From Bugulina stolonifera (lineage: Eukaryota; Bryozoa; Gymnolaemata; Cheilostomatida; Bugulidae), in the NCBI GenBank assembly GCA_935421135.1, contig OW285194.1:14965376-15029375 (forward strand): a stretch of 64,000 nucleotides of DNA. The letters run 5' to 3'. The notes below the pieces were generated by a model. That model made no database searches and was not told the DNA's origin. It worked only from the letters and a program-made list of their open reading frames with translations. This document shows, piece by piece, positions 1-9,046 of the stretch. Position 1 is the stretch's first letter; each line of letters opens with the position of its first letter. Both the position numbers and the translations under genes were made by a program.

Positions 1-825
1 TACCATGTCGTCCTACTATGGACGGACAGTCGGGGACAAATAAACCAGTTTATTTACCCAGCTCCTCCTCTACAAGGAAGCGACCTCCCAAGAGACGGCA
101 CAGCCCATCTCCAGAACAGACCCCCGACTCCGCACCTTCTGATGCTACCTCCTCCTCTTCCTCGTCGCCTACCACTCCTGCTGGACCTTCTCGCTGGCGA
201 CCTCCTGCTAGTACCTCCGCAGTAAGTGTCGGCCCCCCTGGCCGACGCGGACGTCTACCCTCTTGGAAGACAAGGCCTGCTCCAAGGAAGAGTATGCCTG
301 CTCCTCAGTCAGGCCCTCTCTACGAAGGCTCTCCGCCCAAGGTCTCATGTGCAGCTTCTTGTACAGCTTCTCCGACTCTACTGATCGAACCACTGCAGTC
401 CAGGCCCACACTAGAGGTCTCACCGCACCGCTCTCCTTATACACCTGCCAGGGACCTACTCCGAGCCACTCCAGACTCTCCTGCCGTCCAGTCCCCACCT
501 CCTGCATCTCCTGTACTAACTCAGCCGAATGCCACACGTCCTGCATCTCCGGATCCGTCGTTCATGCAACAACTTGCTGAACTCAAGCCACGGATTCACT
601 ACCTTGCCAGCCGTCAACAGGTGGGGGACACTCTACGCCAACACCTGGAACCTCTCTATGCTCGAGAAATAGCTCTTCGTGAACTAGCCAACCAGCATCT
701 AAACCACCCCCGACAACTCCAGCTTGTACAAGCAGACTTGGATATAGTATCCAGAGAATCTACACTGTACCGTACCCTTCTTAACTTGACACTAGAGACA
801 CCCATGACCTAGTGTGAGGGGGCTA
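1..825 (+). CDS. 3'-terminal ORF of an LTR retrotransposon, partial at window edge
   Basis: The reading frame is open from the left edge (first ATG at 18) to a stop at 810-812, only 13 bases before the LTR at 826. The 264 residues after the first ATG are Ser/Pro-rich and basic for about 170 residues, then end in a helical, Leu/Gln/Arg-rich segment that could form a coiled coil. I see no protease, RT, RNase H or integrase motif, so this is not pol. It sits where env or an accessory ORF3 would sit. A G-rich polypurine tract (about 815-823) follows the stop. The rest of the element lies outside the window. Function unknown. Confidence 0.6.
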
Positions 826-1488
826 TGTAATGGTACGCCCAGTCGTATCTTACATCTGACACTCATTATTGCATGCATACATGTATATATCTGCTTGTAC
901 TTTACTCTTATATTGTTATATATGATTGTATGATTATATCTAAGTCTTTTAATGCCTTTTATACCCATGTACAGAGGCCCGACCTCTCAGAATCCATTGA
1001 TATTCATTTTGTACATGAATTGGACCATTATAAGCAACTTTTGTAGAACCCGACCTATTTTGGGTCGGCCGTCGGGCTTCCGGCGGCCATCTTGTTGCGC
1101 AACTTCCGGACGACCACACGTCGTCTTTTCCCGACGTCATGTCGGCCGGAAGTCCTTATACTATATAAAGGGCACTGTTTTACTGTTCATTGTCTCAGTC
1201 TTCACTTGGCTTTCAATAAAGACACATCTATACTTGATACAGAGACTTTCTCTTCCTTTTGTCAGGTCATTCGCCTTGCGAACTGCCTACTAGGTCGGAT
1301 CACTCTCTTTCATTGTATAGTCTGAAGGTCGGACTTGAGATCAGATGGGTCGTCTTTGGTAGTACTTGGGCTACTGAGACCGCTCGATCTTTCATGTAAT
1401 GCGAAGTCCTATTACCACTCATAGGCACTTCATTTCTGGGTCGATAGTCGTCCAAGGACGACCGCACCAAATCACAGAAACCATTACA
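826..1488 (+). repeat. LTR (663 bp), 3' LTR of the element entering from the left
   Basis: It begins TGTAATGGT and ends ACCATTACA, a perfect 9-bp terminal inverted repeat. A TATA box (ctatataaag, 1161-1170) and an AATAAA signal (1215-1220) lie in the expected U3/R order. Two diverged minus-strand copies exist at 24610-25307 and about 29852-31447, which confirms the boundaries. Confidence 0.88.
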
Positions 1489-1568
1489 GTATCACTGTGA
1501 GTAAGTACATGTAGGCGAAGGATAAAAAGTAGTTAGATTAATATCAATTTATCTATAGGAGTTCTAAA
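1489..1568. other. Short host spacer between two mobile elements
   Basis: There are 80 bases of AT-rich sequence between the LTR end and the TIR of the next element. No gene seen. Confidence 0.6.
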
Positions 1569-2350
1569 GGGTATGCTACACGGACGCAAAATTTATGCGA
1601 ATCGCATAAATTTTGCGTTTTGCGATTACTGATGTTTAACTTTTGCGAAATCGCATGTTTATTGCATGTTATAAATTTTTAACGTTTCAAAATGCGAATC
1701 GAGTGTTGATTGGCTACAGCTAACTTAGATGCTTTGACAAGGTGCTAGCAGTTGAGTTTAGCTTTTAGGATAATAAAATAAAACCATTGTATAAATTGAA
1801 ATTGATTTAATAACTTAATTTAAATTTCAATTTGTGCTATATTCTACTGACCGCAAAATGGACGAAAGCTGTATAGCTATGTTGTTTAAATTAATCCAAC
1901 AAAAGACCAGCACTGTGGGAAAAGTTCAATCCTTATTATAAACACGAGGTAAATAAATTAAATCAACAGTCAAGCTATCGTGTGCATCTTAAACCATAAA
2001 TTAATTCAAGTCAAGCCTCTCAGGTGCTCGTTACGTATAGGAAACATTTAGTTGAACTTAGTTTCCACCGAGCAGAACTAATTTAACCTGCGTGTTCCGA
2101 TATATTGCTAAAATAGTGGAGGTTTTAATTTAAGCTACAATATGGAGGGGCTAATCCTAAAGAGATTGAATGTAAATGTATCACAACCCCCAATTATTAT
2201 TTTGTAGGTTCACAGGCTACATTAATTGCTTAGATTCATCTACTCTTGCCTTCAGTTGAATTAATGAGTAGACAACTTCTTTTGTTTACAATAAAACGCA
2301 ACTTATGTGTAGCACCTAACAACGTTTTCCGTTTTTTAAACTGGCGATAT

Positions 2351-2878
2351 TGTAGTAGAATCATACTTTAGCGGCTCCAATTGCATGCTCCCTCCGGTGG
2401 GTTGGGCTCTGGTTGTGTCGTGAAATTGACACAACACCCGATTCATACCGAGGGAGTCAAGTCAAGCAAAGATATCCACAGCTATATCTGTGCTTGTTGT
2501 AGAATAGCGCTGAAGAGCAAAAGAGTGATAGAGAGAAGGAAAAACGAGCAGTGCTAAGAGAGGGTTCCGACAAGAGAGACTGGTTTTGGTTGTATATATT
2601 TATTAACTATATTTATCTTTGAGTTTAACCTTATTATTACTACATTATTATTGTCTTTGTCCTAATTTATTACATAAATAAAGAACTAAATCTGGAAATT
2701 AGTTGTTCCCTTGTCACTCCTTGGTGTGTCATTATCCCTAGAGTTGGTTAATTATCTCCGCCTCAATACATCTGGCTGAGTCCTAGGTTAGATTTCCAAG
2801 CGTTCAGGAGGATCCAAAAGTAATAGAGTTGTGTGTCTCTGCCTTGCTGGCAGCACACAACGGGCAACGTCTATTACA
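2351..2878 (+). repeat. 5' LTR of the gypsy element (528 bp)
   Basis: Starts TGTAGTAGA and ends TCTATTACA. It contains AATAAA at 2677-2682, inside the stretch that is missing from the 3' LTR. Confidence 0.93.
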
Positions 2879-2879
2879 T

Positions 2880-2898
2880 TGGTGGCAGCAGTGGGATC
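2880..2898 (+). promoter_or_regulatory. Primer binding site, tRNA-Leu type
   Basis: TGGTGGCAGCAGTGGGATC begins two bases after the 5' LTR. Its reverse complement ends in CCA and resembles the acceptor arm and T-stem of animal tRNA-Leu (known tRNA-Leu 3' ends read ...ATCCCACCGCTGCCACCA). Confidence 0.75.
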
Positions 2899-2954
2899 AT
2901 TTCTGAACGCTCTAACTGCTTAGCTAGGTTGGGGTTGAGTGATTATTTGACTGG

Positions 2955-4436
2955 ATGATGGCCGCTGGGTGGCAGAACACTAACCCATTTTTAGATTCTT
3001 ATGTTATGACCAGAGGTACTAACCCGTTTTTAGCACCTGAAGTTGTTGAAACCTTTATTGATAACAGCATAACTAACCCGTTTTTAGCACCTGAAGTTGT
3101 TGAAACCTTTATTGATAACAGCATAGCTAGTCATAGAGGGAGTTGTACAAATAGTCAGGCCATCCGCGATGTAGAGGAGTTTTTGGACGACCGCTACCGG
3201 CGATACGTGGACAACAGCTCTGTGTGTCACGCGGCTCCAGCGTCGCCGGGCGCAGCGCCCCCTTTTAACTCCATCGTGTTTGGGGAACCGGCAGCTTCTG
3301 CTATGGAAGTGTACGATGCGCACAGGGTTAGTCAAAACCCATCAGCTCCACCTGTGCCTCCCCGGAGAGTTACGCCCACTCCGGCGCCCAGACAGGTTAA
3401 ACCGGTGCCGCACCATTCCACTCCACTCTGCGATTCGCGAAGATCGCAACCAGGTGGTTTGGGGTGCGGAGTTGAGCCAATGCTAGCAGAATCGCCCATT
3501 GCACCTTCCCTTGCTGGACAGGAAGAGACTCGTGCAGTGGGAACCGATTCCCATTTGGATACTAATCAGTTGTTACAATCGCTGGTGAACCAGTTCACCT
3601 ATGCAGTCGAGCGGGTGGGTGCCCCTTCCCGGGAATTACAACCCCCGCGATTTGATGGCAGTGGGGACGTACACCTGTTTGTGAAACAGTTCAAGCAGGT
3701 GGCCCTATTAAGCCACTGGAATGACCAGGTCACATTAGTAAAACTCCAAGGTTGCTTGGAACGTTCAGCCAGAGAGTGCGGTCATGCTGATTCTTCGGAA
3801 GAAGTGTTTGTCCGATTGGTAACCATGTTCGGGTTGACACCCACCGAAGCTCGTGAAAGGCTTCACGCCTTGCACCGTTACCCAGATGAGACCTACGTCT
3901 CCCTGGGTAACCGTGTGGAACGACTGGTGAGGGTGGCTTATGGTGCGCTCGGTACCGAGGTTACCAATCAGATGGCACTGGAACACTTCGACAGGGCCCT
4001 GGAGGACCCTTTGCTAAGATGTCACATGCTTGTGGCACACCCCAGAACACTCTCTGAAGCAATTAAGGCTGCCGAGCGTTACCACACAATTAGTGGAGCG
4101 CCAGCAGTACCTCACAGACGAGCGAATAAATTAGCACAAGTTGGGGCTAGCCCTCCTTCACCTCCTGCCAAGGACGAAGCCAAGGACCGTGATCTGGGGA
4201 AAGTGCTGACAAATATGATGTCTCTACTTGAAGAGCAGAGTAAGCTTATCAAGCAACAAGGGGCCCGTCTATCCTCCCTGGAACAAAGACGTAGACCTAG
4301 AGACACAGGGCTGCCAGGCAGCAGGACAACCAGGCAAGCTTGCTTCGGCTGTGGGGACCCCTCTCATTTCATGAGGGATTGTCCCCGGCAGAACAACATG
4401 CGTAAACCACCTGCAGATAAGCAGTTGGGAAACTAA
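2955..4436 (+). CDS. gag: Gag polyprotein of the gypsy element
   Basis: 493 residues. The N-terminus holds three Asn-Pro-Phe motifs (two inside an exact 54-bp tandem duplication, 3018-3125), then a Pro-rich stretch with PSAP (residues 129-132) and PVPPRR. Residues about 230-375 resemble the retrotransposon gag core (RFDGSGDVHLFVKQF onward). A Lys/Arg-rich region is followed by one zinc knuckle, CFGCGDPSHFMRDC (CX2CX4HX4C), near residue 468. Gag assembles the particle and packages RNA. The ORF ends TTG GGA AAC TAA inside a frameshift site feeding pol. ATG 2955 was chosen as the first in frame after the PBS. Confidence 0.93.
   Translation: MMAAGWQNTNPFLDSYVMTRGTNPFLAPEVVETFIDNSITNPFLAPEVVETFIDNSIASHRGSCTNSQAIRDVEEFLDDRYRRYVDNSSVCHAAPASPGAAPPFNSIVFGEPAASAMEVYDAHRVSQNPSAPPVPPRRVTPTPAPRQVKPVPHHSTPLCDSRRSQPGGLGCGVEPMLAESPIAPSLAGQEETRAVGTDSHLDTNQLLQSLVNQFTYAVERVGAPSRELQPPRFDGSGDVHLFVKQFKQVALLSHWNDQVTLVKLQGCLERSARECGHADSSEEVFVRLVTMFGLTPTEARERLHALHRYPDETYVSLGNRVERLVRVAYGALGTEVTNQMALEHFDRALEDPLLRCHMLVAHPRTLSEAIKAAERYHTISGAPAVPHRRANKLAQVGASPPSPPAKDEAKDRDLGKVLTNMMSLLEEQSKLIKQQGARLSSLEQRRRPRDTGLPGSRTTRQACFGCGDPSHFMRDCPRQNNMRKPPADKQLGN
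3018..3125 (+). repeat. 54-bp tandem duplication inside gag
   Basis: Two adjacent copies (3018-3071, 3072-3125) with no difference seen. Each encodes an 18-residue block beginning TNPFLAPEVV. A third, partial TNPFL lies just upstream at residues 9-13. Confidence 0.92.
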
Positions 4437-4494
4437 CAAGGTCTACTCCACCCATTCCCGGAACAACGAGTAGACCTAAAACTTCTTACCGGGA
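4427..4494 (+). promoter_or_regulatory. -1 programmed ribosomal frameshift signal
   Basis: The slippery heptamer G GGA AAC (4427-4433) is in the gag reading phase, directly before the gag stop TAA (4434-4436). Five bases on, AGGTCTACTC (4439-4448) pairs perfectly with GAGTAGACCT (4468-4477). The loop segment TCCCGG (4456-4461) can pair with CCGGGA (4489-4494), giving an H-type pseudoknot. The pol frame (-1 relative to gag) is open from 4421 through 8614. Canonical -1 sites have exactly this form. Confidence 0.85.
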
Positions 4495-7400
4495 GACGAC
4501 CAGAACCGACTCTAAGCAGATTGGGGCCCGGGACAGAGATCTAGCCTCAGACCAGCCCATCATGTCGTCTAATAGGCGATCTTCGTGGTGTAAGCTGCCT
4601 GCTACCCCTGTTTCGGAGCCTGCGCTTTCTGGGAAGTGTGGTCACATGCCAGATGTCACGGGGACTAATTGCTCTAGTTTTCCAGACGCTGGTTCGAAAC
4701 AAACTGCTGAAGCCTGCAGCATGGCTACGTCTGCATCGGCTCTATACCTTCCCGGAAAGATCTCGGGTAATTCTGTCATGGTTATGCTCGATACTGGCAG
4801 TACCCTGAATCTTCTGGCGAAGAGGGTCTTTGACCAGTTGCCCAGGCATATCAAGGACACCATTGGTCCATTTGAAAAAAACTTAGTGCTGGCCGATGGG
4901 TCCAATTTACCGTTCCATGGTCAGATTGAGCTGTCTATTCGGCTCCGGTCCGAGACGGCCATAGTCAATATGGTGGTTGCTGAAATTGAAGCAGATGTCA
5001 TTTTGGGGATGCCATTTCTCCGGGACAACACTTGCCACATTCAGTTCAGTCAGTCTACCTTAGTGATGAACGGTAAAAGCCTCACCTGTACCAACCAAGA
5101 CGGAGTCTCATTTACGAGTAAAGTTCAAGTACTTTCCGTAGCGAGGATTTCTCCCTGTTCAGAGCAAATAGTGAAATGCAGACTTACCAATCCTGTGAGC
5201 TCGCCGATGGGTATTGTAGAAGACAGTAATGCTGTGACTAGGTTCAACCTTGCATTAGCTTCTAGCATTAATACTTGTGGCGAGGGCAGAAGTTTATTAG
5301 TCAGAGTCATAAATCCGTCCAACCAAACGAAGACGGTACCAGCCGGTACTGTCCTAGGGACGTTCACCAGTGTAGAACCGAGTCAACTAGTGGAACAGGA
5401 CTCAGTTTCAGGTGTTGAGTCAGGTCCGGATTCCAACATGGAGTCCAGTGTCTTACCACAGCATCTGGAAGCACTCTATCAACAAGCGACTGTCACCTGT
5501 AGTCAACCACACCAGAAGCAAGCCATTGCTAAGCTGTTGACCAACTACAGTGATGTGTTCTCTAGTGGAGAAAGAGATGTCGGGTTAACGAACCTGGTAA
5601 AACACCCTATCGTGGTAGCACCCGGAACCATACCAATTCGGCAAGCACCGCGTCGTCTAGGGGCGGAGAAGGAGGCTGAGGTCGAGAACCAGGTCCAGAA
5701 ACTACATCAGCAAGGTCTGATCGAGCCGGCGTACGGAGCTTGGAGCTCCCCCGTCGTGCTTGTGAAGAAGAAAGATGGCAGCTGGAGGTTCTGTATCGAC
5801 TACAGACGCCTCAATTATGCGACAATCCAAGATGCTCATCCTCTGCCTAGGATAGACGACAGCTTGGACGCTTTAGCCGGTAGCCGATATTTTACCACTC
5901 TGGATCTCCTGAGTGGGTATTGGCAGGTGCCACTAGATGATGACGCCAAAGAAAAGTCCGCATTCTGCACTCGTAGTGGTTTGTGGAGGTGGAAAGTCCT
6001 TCCATTTGGGCTTACCAATGCACCTGCTACTTTCCAGAGGTTGATGGAGAGGGTCCTTCATGGTCTCCATTGGAAAACTTTGTTGCTGTACCTGGATGAT
6101 GTGATTGTGATTGGAAACAATTTTGACGATCATTGGGATCATCTTAAAGAAGTATTAAGCCGACTTCGTGCAGCTGGATTGAAACTGAAGCCCTCCAAGT
6201 GTCACTTGTTCCAGGAAAAGGTCAGGTACTTGGGGCATGTGGTTAGTAAGGATGGGGTAGCTACCGACCCTGAAAAGATCTCTGCTATAGCCGAATGGTT
6301 GCCACCTAGCAACATTTCTGAACTGCAGGCATTCTTGGGGACGGTAGGGTACTATCGTCAATATGTGGAGGGCTTTGCTTCCATCGCCAAGCCGCTCTCT
6401 CAGCTCACTGCCAAGGGCAACAAGTTTCAATGGAGTGATGAGTGCCAGAACGCGTTTGACTCACTGAAACAGGCTATGGTGTCTTCTCCTGTACTAGGAT
6501 ATCCTGATACATCTCAAGAATTTATTCTTGATACAGACGCATCCCTCGTCGGAATTGGTGCTGTGTTATCACAAATCCAAGGAGGACGAGAAAAGGTGAT
6601 CTCATACTACAGTAAGACTTTACAGCCACCCGAGAGAAATTACTGCGTTACTCGGCGGGAGCTACTGGCTGTGGTCAAGGCTGTGAACCACTATCGACCC
6701 TACTTGTACGGCCGGCAATTCACTATCAGGACGGACCATGCTTCGTTGATCTGGCTTCTCAGGAGGTCTGAGCCTTCTGACCAGATCGCAAGGTGGTTGG
6801 AAGTCCTCAGTGAATTCAAGTTTACCATCGTACATCGAGTAGGCAGCAAACATGGCAATGCTGATGGCCTCTCTCGACGACCTTGCACTGACTGCAAGCA
6901 GTGCCAGAGGATAACTCGTCGGAGTGGTGGGCCGAGTATAGAAGAAGTAATCGCTGACTGGGAAGCCGAAGAACGAGAGTTCAGCTTCCCCGCAGTCAAA
7001 CCACTGAACCGACCTGATGACTTAGGGGATGAAGCTAGGGGGGAGGTCGGGTGTGCTTGCCCCGTGGGCAACACTAGCCGGAACACCACCCCTATAGGAT
7101 CTGATGGTCAGCCACAAAATCATACAGCTGATGATCTTGTAAGAGCCCAGCAAGTACCGGGTGATGTTGCCACGGTTTACCAAGCTGTTTTAGCTCAGCA
7201 ACCTTTGGATCCTGAAAAGGTGAGCCTGGGAAGCCCAGAACTCAAAAAGCTCAGTACCATGCTCTCCTTGCTGAGGATCAGGGAGGATGGCGTACTGGTG
7301 GCTCGAGTTTTGGGTAACCAGCGACCGCGGGAGGTGATTGTATGTCCCAGTACCATGCGGAAGGACATTATATGGAACACCCATATCCTTTCCCATGCTG

Positions 7401-8614
7401 GGATAATGAAAACTCTCAAACGGTTACAGCTCCTTTGGTACTGGCCAGGTATGACCTCTGCTGTGCGCAGACTAGTCAGAACCTGTCAGATTTGCCAACA
7501 AGCCAAGCAGGGTGGTCTAAACCAGTACTCGAGCTGTGGGCCTCTGTTCGCTGGTCGTCCATGGCAGAAAGTGGCCATCGACCTAGTTGGGCCGTTGCCT
7601 TGCACAGCTCGAGGTAATCAGTGGATTCTAGTGTTATCGGATCATTTCACCAGATGGCAAGATGCTATAGCACTGCCTAATGCTACCGCACCAGTAGTTG
7701 CTGAGGCACTAGATGATAGGGTCTTCTGCTACTTCGGACTTCCCGAGGAGATCCATAGTGACCGCGGGGCGCAGTTCGAAGGGGACCTGATGTCGGAGTT
7801 GTGCTTGCTGTGGAGAGTCACTAAAACCCGAACATCTCCCTATCATCCTCAGTCTAATGGTGTTGTAGAACGAGGTAACCGAACGTTGGGCGATGCCCTT
7901 CGTTCGCTGTTATTCAGCACAGGCAGCGAACAAAATGATTGGGATAAATTGCTGCCTCATCTTATGCGAGCACTACGTGCAACACCACATTCCAAAACCC
8001 AGGAGACTGCCAACTTCCTCATGTTTGGTAGGGAATGCCGATTACCAGATCAGCTTGTCCAAGGAACAAGCGATACTTCGATAACCACTCGTACCCTGTA
8101 TGCCTCCGAACTGCAAGAGCGCCTGGATACGGCTCACGCCTTGCTGCGATCACAGCAGTTGAGACTCGTGAGGACTCCGGATAACCAGGAAGCGCCCTTG
8201 TTCAGCCCGGGAGACATGGTACTAGTGCAGTATAAGAGACGGAAGAAGGGCATCAACCCGAAGCTACAGCCAAAGTTCCAAGGTCCTTTCACGGTAAAGA
8301 AGGCATTTAATAATGGTACCTACAAGATCCAGGGCAGGGGCACAGTTCACGAAAGTCAACTGAAGCTCTTCAATGCCTGTGATGATTCTCGGGGACAGCC
8401 TTCCCAAACAATAGATCCAGCTGATGGAGCTGACTCTGAGCCGGAGGACGGGCCCTCCCGCTGGTCAGCCTTTCCAACTGCTGACATAGAACGGATGACC
8501 GTTCCTGATCTGGGTCCACTGAGGGAGGACCTCGATGCTGGTCATCTCAGTGACAGACCCAGGAGAGCTGTTCGTCATCCTAAGAGATTAGATGACTACG
8601 TGGTGTATACATAG
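4433..8614 (+). CDS. pol: Pol polyprotein: protease, reverse transcriptase, RNase H, integrase
   Basis: Likely made as a Gag-Pol fusion by the -1 shift at 4427-4433. The first internal ATG, at 4562, gives 1350 residues (numbering used here). Aspartic protease DTGS at 77-80 and VILGMPF near 146. RT has the FCIDYRRLN and LPFGLTNAP blocks and YLDD at 510-513. RNase H has LDTDAS near 655. Integrase has an H-x3-H...C-x2-C zinc finger (about 940-980) and a D, D-35-E triad, the last two in SDRGAQF and NGVVERGN with exactly 35 residues between them. A GPF module (GPFTVKKAF) follows near 1246. I see no chromodomain. All catalytic residues are present; no frameshift or stop. The last 13 codons lie in a 114-bp tandem duplication. 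Confidence 0.95.
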   Translation, partial: LTRSTPPIPGTTSRPKTSYRETTRTDSKQIGARDRDLASDQPIMSSNRRSSWCKLPATPVSEPALSGKCGHMPDVTGTNCSSFPDAGSKQTAEACSMATSASALYLPGKISGNSVMVMLDTGSTLNLLAKRVFDQLPRHIKDTIGPFEKNLVLADGSNLPFHGQIELSIRLRSETAIVNMVVAEIEADVILGMPFLRDNTCHIQFSQSTLVMNGKSLTCTNQDGVSFTSKVQVLSVARISPCSEQIVKCRLTNPVSSPMGIVEDSNAVTRFNLALASSINTCGEGRSLLVRVINPSNQTKTVPAGTVLGTFTSVEPSQLVEQDSVSGVESGPDSNMESSVLPQHLEALYQQATVTCSQPHQKQAIAKLLTNYSDVFSSGERDVGLTNLVKHPIVVAPGTIPIRQAPRRLGAEKEAEVENQVQKLHQQGLIEPAYGAWSSPVVLVKKKDGSWRFCIDYRRLNYATIQDAHPLPRIDDSLDALAGSRYFTTLDLLSGYWQVPLDDDAKEKSAFCTRSGLWRWKVLPFGLTNAPATFQRLMERVLHGLHWKTLLLYLDDVIVIGNNFDDHWDHLKEVLSRLRAAGLKLKPSKCHLFQEKVRYLGHVVSKDGVATDPEKISAIAEWLPPSNISELQAFLGTVGYYRQYVEGFASIAKPLSQLTAKGNKFQWSDECQNAFDSLKQAMVSSPVLGYPDTSQEFILDTDASLVGIGAVLSQIQGGREKVISYYSKTLQPPERNYCVTRRELLAVVKAVNHYRPYLYGRQFTIRTDHASLIWLLRRSEPSDQIARWLEVLSEFKFTIVHRVGSKHGNADGLSRRPCTDCKQCQRITRRSGGPSIEEVIADWEAEEREFSFPAVKPLNRPDDLGDEARGEVGCACPVGNTSRNTTPIGSDGQPQNHTADDLVRAQQVPGDVATVYQAVLAQQPLDPEKVSLGSPELKKLSTMLSLLRIREDGVLVARVLGNQRPREVIVCPSTMRKDIIWNTHILSHAGIMKTLKRLQLLWYWPGMTSAVRRLVRTCQICQQAKQGGLNQYSSCGPLFAGRPWQKVAIDLVGPLPCTARGNQWILVLSDHFTRWQDAIALPNATAPVVAEALDDRVFCYFGLPEEIHSDRGAQFEGDLMSELCLLWRVTKTRTSPYHPQSNGVVERGNRTLGDALRSLLFSTGSEQNDWDKLLPHLMRALRATPHSKTQETANFLMFGRECRLPDQLVQGTSDTSITTRTLYASELQERLDTAHALLRSQQLRLVRTPDNQEAPLFSPGDMVLVQYKRRKKGINPKLQPKFQGPFTVKKAFNNGTYKIQGRGTVHESQLKLFNACDDSRGQPSQTIDPADGADSEPEDGPSRWSAFPTADIERMTVPDLGPLREDLDAGHLSDRPRRAVRHPKRLDDYVVYT

Positions 8615-8804
8615 GTGTGGGTCCTGGGACCATCGTGTCATGCTAGGTCGTGACACGCTGTGGGACAGGTTGCCTCCTATCTAGTACACTATCCTAAGAG
8701 ATTAGATGACTACGTGGTGTATACATAGGTGTGGGTCCTGGGACCATCGTGTCATGCTAGGTCGTGACACGCTGTGGGACAGGTTGCCTCCTATCTAGTA
8801 CCCT
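8577..8804 (+). repeat. 114-bp tandem duplication across the pol stop codon
   Basis: Copies 8577-8690 and 8691-8804 differ at one base near their end (ACACT versus ACCCT). The first copy holds the last pol codons and stop; the second repeats them out of use. Confidence 0.92.
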
Positions 8805-9000
8805 ATTACATAACACCTCATATACGGCTGGGGTGCCGAGTTTGCCTGATAGTTGTAAAAACTACTGGATTATGAGTACTCTCATTGCTGCTTCTTGATC
8901 TTCCCATCTAATAGAAAGCGTAACTTTGCTTGTACTCCTAGAATGGTGTTCGACCGTACCTAAGGGGTCGAATGTGGCCGTGATAGGGTGGTACAAGTTT

Positions 9001-9017
9001 CCTTTCTTTTTTTTTAG
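9001..9017 (+). promoter_or_regulatory. Possible 3' splice site ahead of ORF3
   Basis: A near-pure pyrimidine run (15 bases, mostly T) ends in TAG at 9015-9017, 30 bases before the ORF3 ATG. This is the shape of a strong acceptor and would let ORF3 be read from a spliced subgenomic RNA. The donor was not identified. Confidence 0.45.
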
Positions 9018-9046
9018 TATCTCGATCCCCTTCAATCTCTTCCATC

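Noticed and set aside
4562..4564. ATG 4562 as the true start of pol
   Set aside because: The pol frame is open well upstream and a complete frameshift cassette precedes it; ATG initiation is possible but less likely.
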